Shown here: piece after piece, positions 61,518 to 64,000 of the stretch
Layout of the letters: each line of letters begins with the position of its first letter
How positions within the stretch are numbered: the first letter of the stretch is position 1
From: Pelagibacterales bacterium SAG-MED11
GTDB lineage: Bacteria > Pseudomonadota > Alphaproteobacteria > Pelagibacterales > Pelagibacteraceae
Assembly (NCBI GenBank): GCA_014654265.1
Contig: JACWDI010000003.1
Coordinates: 62,001-126,000 of the forward strand
DNA: 64,000 bases
Direction: 5' to 3'
Translations under genes and position numbers: made by a program
Notes under the pieces: model-generated
Databases searched by the model: none
What the model was told of the DNA's origin: nothing
The model's input: only the letters and a program-made list of their open reading frames with translations

Positions 61518-61808
61518 ATGAAAAATTATATAGTAACACACACTTTTAAGTCAAAAGAGGCAAAAGCTAAAATGATTGAAGTTACTGGCTCAATGTCTAT
61601 GGAAGATATGACTAAAGCAATGACAAGTGAAAATGCAAAGTGTCAAATGAGCTGGAATACACCAGGTGATAATTTAACAATGTATTGTTGGTGGAAAGGT
61701 ACTGATCCAGATGCAATTAATAAACAATTAGAGTCTATGAACGATTTTTATGAACCTCATAAATTTGTTGAGTGTACAGATGATGTCATAGATTTTAATG
61801 CTAAATAA
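61518..61808 (+). CDS. 96-residue small soluble protein of unknown function
   Basis: It begins MKNYIVTHTFKSKEAKAKMI, which suits a beta strand then helix, followed by methionine-rich helix SMSMEDMTKAMT and strands with cysteines (AKCQMSW, TMYCWW, VECTDD). Three cysteines are present. It has a layout like the neighbours at 61226 and 61843, and could be another dimeric alpha+beta-barrel member. It follows the preceding gene by 7 bases, with TAGGAG as ribosome-binding site. Confidence 0.7.
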   Translation: MKNYIVTHTFKSKEAKAKMIEVTGSMSMEDMTKAMTSENAKCQMSWNTPGDNLTMYCWWKGTDPDAINKQLESMNDFYEPHKFVECTDDVIDFNAK

Positions 61809-61842
61809 AAGTATCTAAACTTTTACTAGATAAGGAAAAACA

Positions 61843-62151
61843 ATGAAAGTAATTTATACTAGAACAATGAGAGTGAAAGATGATGGTTTAGGAAAAGCTA
61901 TGGAAATTGGAAAAGGTTTAGCAGCAGTTAGAAAAAAACATTATCCGAACCATGATGTCTATTTTTCTTTTCAAATGGGTGGAGATCCAAGAACAATTAG
62001 AGAAACTTTAATTGGATCTATGTTTGAAGGTGATAATGATGCTGACGCTAATATGTCTGCAGATCCTGAATATATAAAACTTTTAGAGCAATTGAAAGAG
62101 GTTGCAATAGAAGGTACTATTGAAGACGAGATTAGACCAATATTTAGCTAA
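61843..62151 (+). CDS. 102-residue small soluble protein of unknown function
   Basis: It starts MKVIYTRTMRVKDDGLGKAM and continues with helix KGLAAVRKKHYP, a strand (DVYFSFQMGGDP), a helical section and an acidic end. The order strand-helix-strand-strand-helix-strand again suggests a ferredoxin-like unit. It contains a conserved-looking GGDPRTIRETLIG. AAGGA precedes the ATG by six bases. No family recognised. Confidence 0.7.
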   Translation: MKVIYTRTMRVKDDGLGKAMEIGKGLAAVRKKHYPNHDVYFSFQMGGDPRTIRETLIGSMFEGDNDADANMSADPEYIKLLEQLKEVAIEGTIEDEIRPIFS

Positions 62152-62163
62152 AGGACTTAAATT

Positions 62164-62580
62164 ATGTTAGAAAAATTTAATGGAATAATTTATTTAGCAG
62201 TATTTTTAATTCATTTTATAGGGTTTGCTTATTATGGTTTTAGATGTGTTTTTCAAACACAATCTTTTTTAAATCAGTATGGAATGCATGATACTGGTGC
62301 TGGTATAGTCAGATTTTTTGGTTCTATATTCATTGGATCAACTGTAATGGCAATTTATGTGGGATTTATTAGACCCAATGGTTTAGAAGCAACCTGGGCA
62401 TTCTTTAATTTAATATTTTTACAAAACTTATCAGCATTTATAGTTGGTTTTTATAGTACCAAGATAAATAAACTTGGACATACTGACAAAACTTCAGATG
62501 AAGCAATTTATGCACCTTTGTTTTTAACAATTTTAAGTGCTTTACTTTGTTATGGTTTAGCAGATAAAATCTACGTTTAA
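62164..62580 (+). CDS. Four-helix integral membrane protein, 138 residues
   Basis: Hydrophobic helices at about residues 8-26, 44-64, 72-95 and 118-135. The second begins after HDTGAGIVRFFGSIF and the third contains ATWAFFNLIFLQNL. The short loops are polar, with one charged HTDKTSDEA segment before the last helix. It resembles small membrane proteins of unknown function. AAGGA is seven bases from the ATG. In this operon it is the only membrane-embedded product, so it may anchor or transport what the other proteins act on. Confidence 0.72.
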   Translation: MLEKFNGIIYLAVFLIHFIGFAYYGFRCVFQTQSFLNQYGMHDTGAGIVRFFGSIFIGSTVMAIYVGFIRPNGLEATWAFFNLIFLQNLSAFIVGFYSTKINKLGHTDKTSDEAIYAPLFLTILSALLCYGLADKIYV

Positions 62581-62596
62581 CAACAAAGGAGGGTCA

Positions 62597-62947
62597 ATGG
62601 CCGGAGTAGAGGTAAAAACTTTCGATAAAGCAGATGAAGTTAATGATAACTTTAATAACGCAAAAATTGAAGCAGTTAAAGTTGGAAACCAGAGAGTAAT
62701 GAAACTTACTTTACAACCTGGATGGAAATGGTCAAAAGATATCAAGCCTACAGTTGGTGGTGATAGCTGCCAAGCAACACATTTAGGTGTAATTGTTTCA
62801 GGAGCTGTTTGCGCGAAACATAATGATGGTACAGAGATGACATACAAAGCTGGGGATGCTTATTCAATTCAGCCTGGACACGATGGTTGGGTAGTTGGAA
62901 ATGAACCAGCTGTTGTTTATGAATTTCATGGAATGTGGGGTGAATGA
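62597..62947 (+). CDS. Cupin-domain protein
   Basis: A 116-residue single-domain beta-barrel. The cupin half-motifs are readable as GDSCQATHLGVIVSGAVC (about 54-71) and the second motif with GDAYSIQPGHDGWVVGNEP (about 88-106), carrying His pairs that could bind metal. The family can be an enzyme or a ligand sensor. A full AAAGGAGGG ribosome-binding site precedes it, the best in the window. It ends 6 bases before the DUF1330 gene. Confidence 0.83.
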   Translation: MAGVEVKTFDKADEVNDNFNNAKIEAVKVGNQRVMKLTLQPGWKWSKDIKPTVGGDSCQATHLGVIVSGAVCAKHNDGTEMTYKAGDAYSIQPGHDGWVVGNEPAVVYEFHGMWGE

Positions 62948-62953
62948 TCTTTA

Positions 62954-63241
62954 ATGCCAGGTTTTGTTATTTTTAATATAGAAATAAAAAAACCTGAAGA
63001 ATATAAGGAATACGTTGAGAAGGTTACACCAATAGCTAAAAAATTTGGAGGTGAATATATCGTCAGAGGTGGTGAAACTAAAGTGATTGAAGGTACCTGG
63101 ACATATCCCAGAACAATCATTATAAAATTTCCAAGTTACGAAAAAGCTTTAGAGTGGTATGATTCAGAGGAATATAAACCAATTAAACAAATCCGTTTAG
63201 ACAATTCAGTCAGTAATGGAATAATTATTAAAGGAGTATAA
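62954..63241 (+). CDS. DUF1330 family protein
   Basis: A 95-residue alpha+beta barrel protein of the dimeric-barrel superfamily. The pattern is MPGFVIFNIEIKKPEEYKEY, GGEYIVRGGETKVIEGTW and RTIIIKFPSYEKALEWYDSE, which fits DUF1330 well. Function is unknown for the family. It has no obvious Shine-Dalgarno site, and its ATG lies 6 bases after the cupin stop, so translation probably depends on coupling. Confidence 0.88.
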   Translation: MPGFVIFNIEIKKPEEYKEYVEKVTPIAKKFGGEYIVRGGETKVIEGTWTYPRTIIIKFPSYEKALEWYDSEEYKPIKQIRLDNSVSNGIIIKGV

Positions 63242-63242
63242 A

Positions 63243-63563
63243 ATGTCGATGTTAGAGAAATATACAAAAGCAATTAATAATAAAGATGAGTCAACTATGA
63301 ATGAACTTTTGCATGATGATTTTAAATTTACAATGCATAAATCAGGAAATACCTTAGGTAAGGCTGATGTTATAAAATGGGCAATGAGTGGTGATATTAA
63401 TCAAGATAAAGCAAGAGTAGTCTACGAAAATGATGAAGTTGGAGTTCATCATTCGATAGTTACATTTAATGATGGAAATGTTGAAGCTGTAATGGCAGTT
63501 TACAAATACAAAGATGGAAAAATTATTAGTTTAGAGACAGGTGCAACTAAACTTTCAAAATAA
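63243..63563 (+). CDS. SnoaL-like (NTF2-fold) protein
   Basis: A 106-residue protein that starts MSMLEKYTKAINNKDESTMN then ELLHDDFKFTMHKSG, the alpha helix plus beta cone pattern of NTF2/SnoaL folds. It continues with GNVEAVMAVYKYKDGKI. These folds form polyketide cyclases, isomerases or binding proteins. No catalytic residue can be assigned with certainty. AAGGAG precedes its ATG by six bases; the next gene's GTG abuts its stop. Confidence 0.82.
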   Translation: MSMLEKYTKAINNKDESTMNELLHDDFKFTMHKSGNTLGKADVIKWAMSGDINQDKARVVYENDEVGVHHSIVTFNDGNVEAVMAVYKYKDGKIISLETGATKLSK

Positions 63564-64000
63564 GTGAAAAATATAGATTTTTATTTTTCAATAGGAAGTA
63601 CATATACCTATCTGACTGTCACTAGAATTCTTGATATAGAAAAAAAGCATCAGATTAAATTTAATTGGAAACCTTTTAGTGTCAGAGTAATTATGAAAGA
63701 AATGGACAATATTCCATTTCCGAAAGATAAAATAAATAAAGTAAATTATATGTGGCGAGACATAGAGAGACGTGCTGAGGGCTATGGTTTTTTTGCTAAA
63801 ACACCAGTGCCCTATCCATTATCTGAATTTGACTTAGCAAATCAAATTGCTATTCTTGGATTAGATAAAGGTTGGGGGACAGATTATATCAGACTCACCT
63901 ATAAAAAATGGTTTCAAGAAGGAAAAGAACCAGCTATCGATCCTAGTATTTCTGAAATTTGTAAAGAATTAGGTTTAAAAAAAGATGAGATAATTTCTGA
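63564..64000 (+). CDS. DsbA-fold 2-hydroxychromene-2-carboxylate isomerase-like protein, 3' part cut off
   Basis: Starts with GTG directly behind the SnoaL-like stop and is open to the right edge (145 residues visible). The N-terminus reads VKNIDFYFSIGSTYTYLTV. The SIGSTYTYL segment equals the FS.GSPYSYL family motif with Ser in place of the thiol, so a glutathione-dependent isomerase rather than an oxidoreductase is likely. The middle section VNYMWRDIERRAEGYGF and the part with PYPLSEFDLANQIAILG fit HCCA isomerase. It gives the clearest enzyme in the operon, so aromatic or polyketide-like chemistry is possible. Confidence 0.85.
   Translation, partial: MKNIDFYFSIGSTYTYLTVTRILDIEKKHQIKFNWKPFSVRVIMKEMDNIPFPKDKINKVNYMWRDIERRAEGYGFFAKTPVPYPLSEFDLANQIAILGLDKGWGTDYIRLTYKKWFQEGKEPAIDPSISEICKELGLKKDEIIS

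Noticed and set aside
1..64000. CRISPR array, insertion sequence, integrase or prophage
   Set aside because: No repeated spacer pattern, transposase, integrase or terminal repeats were seen; the tRNA genes are not followed by att-like duplications.

Overview
This window is chromosomal DNA from a streamlined marine alphaproteobacterium of the SAR11 / Pelagibacterales type. The evidence is the extreme A+T richness, the lysine-, asparagine- and isoleucine-rich proteins, intergenic gaps of only a few bases, overlapping starts and stops, and a typical SAR11 gene set (tig-clpP-clpX-lon beside a nuo operon, TRAP and ABC uptake systems, taurine and sulfonate genes, GcvT-fused dimethylglycine dehydrogenase). 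I see no rRNA, insertion sequence, integrase, prophage or CRISPR array. No stretch longer than about 300 bases lacks a gene or RNA gene.

Layout. (1) 1-8894, minus: respiratory complex I, nuoA to nuoK (nuoK runs off the left edge), with a Fur-box-like palindrome upstream of nuoA. (2) 8999-15330: tRNA-Asp, tRNA-Val, a 39-residue membrane protein, lon, clpX, clpP, tig and tRNA-Leu, a proteostasis block. (3) 15.4-23.2 kb: small and accessory genes. These are a DUF1289 protein, tiny membrane or exported proteins, a methyltransferase, a histidine phosphatase, a family-5-type uracil-DNA glycosylase, a YbgC thioesterase, a PhyH dioxygenase, and an overlapping trio of sulfotransferase, short pyruvate-kinase-like protein and APS-kinase-like P-loop protein. 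(4) 23.2-28.5 kb, minus: TRAP transporter (dctP-Q-M), NCS1 permease and SDR. (5) 28.6-33.5 kb, plus: GMC oxidoreductase, TerC, SDR, M23 peptidase and an M24-fold protein that has lost most metal ligands. (6) 33.5-36.6 kb, minus: polar amino-acid ABC importer (no ATPase gene) ending in a PhyH dioxygenase. (7) 36.7-38.8 kb: SpeD-SpeE fusion, MTA nucleosidase and adenine phosphoribosyltransferase, which together form a polyamine synthesis and by-product salvage set. (8) 38.9-41.5 kb: methyltransferase, epimerase, glycosyltransferase and tRNA-Met. (9) 41.6-44.1 kb: two related tail-anchored mini-proteins, a divergent double winged-helix protein and a BASS-family transporter. (10) 44.1-56.3 kb: organosulfonate and methylamine region. 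It holds dimethylglycine dehydrogenase, alanine dehydrogenase and omega-aminotransferase on minus, and tauA-tauB-tauC, an Ldh_2 dehydrogenase, a phosphotransacetylase-like gene and an HpsN-like dehydrogenase on plus. (11) 56.3-60.2 kb: exported MsrB, alternative oxidase, LysE exporter, VOC protein, cysE and cysK. (12) 60.3-64.0 kb, plus: an operon of at least ten very small proteins with strong Shine-Dalgarno sites. It encodes two secreted proteins, three unknown small soluble proteins, a four-helix membrane protein, a cupin, a DUF1330 protein, a SnoaL-like protein and an HCCA-isomerase/DsbA-fold protein that runs off the right edge.

How it fits together. Taurine imported by TauABC would be deaminated by the aminotransferase onto pyruvate, and alanine dehydrogenase would recycle the alanine. 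HpsN-like, Ldh_2 and Pta-like genes suggest C3 sulfonates are handled too, but no desulfonating enzyme (xsc, suyAB) lies in the window. The least explained and most interesting unit is the small-protein operon at 60.3-64 kb. Next are the sulfotransferase/PK-like/APS-kinase-like trio, which is odd in a lineage generally reported to lack assimilatory sulfate reduction, and the unusually long TauC with a large extracytoplasmic insert. All three substrate-binding-protein genes are followed by a strong RNA hairpin before their transporter partners. All eight convergent gene pairs meet without a terminator, five of them by interlocked TTAA stops.
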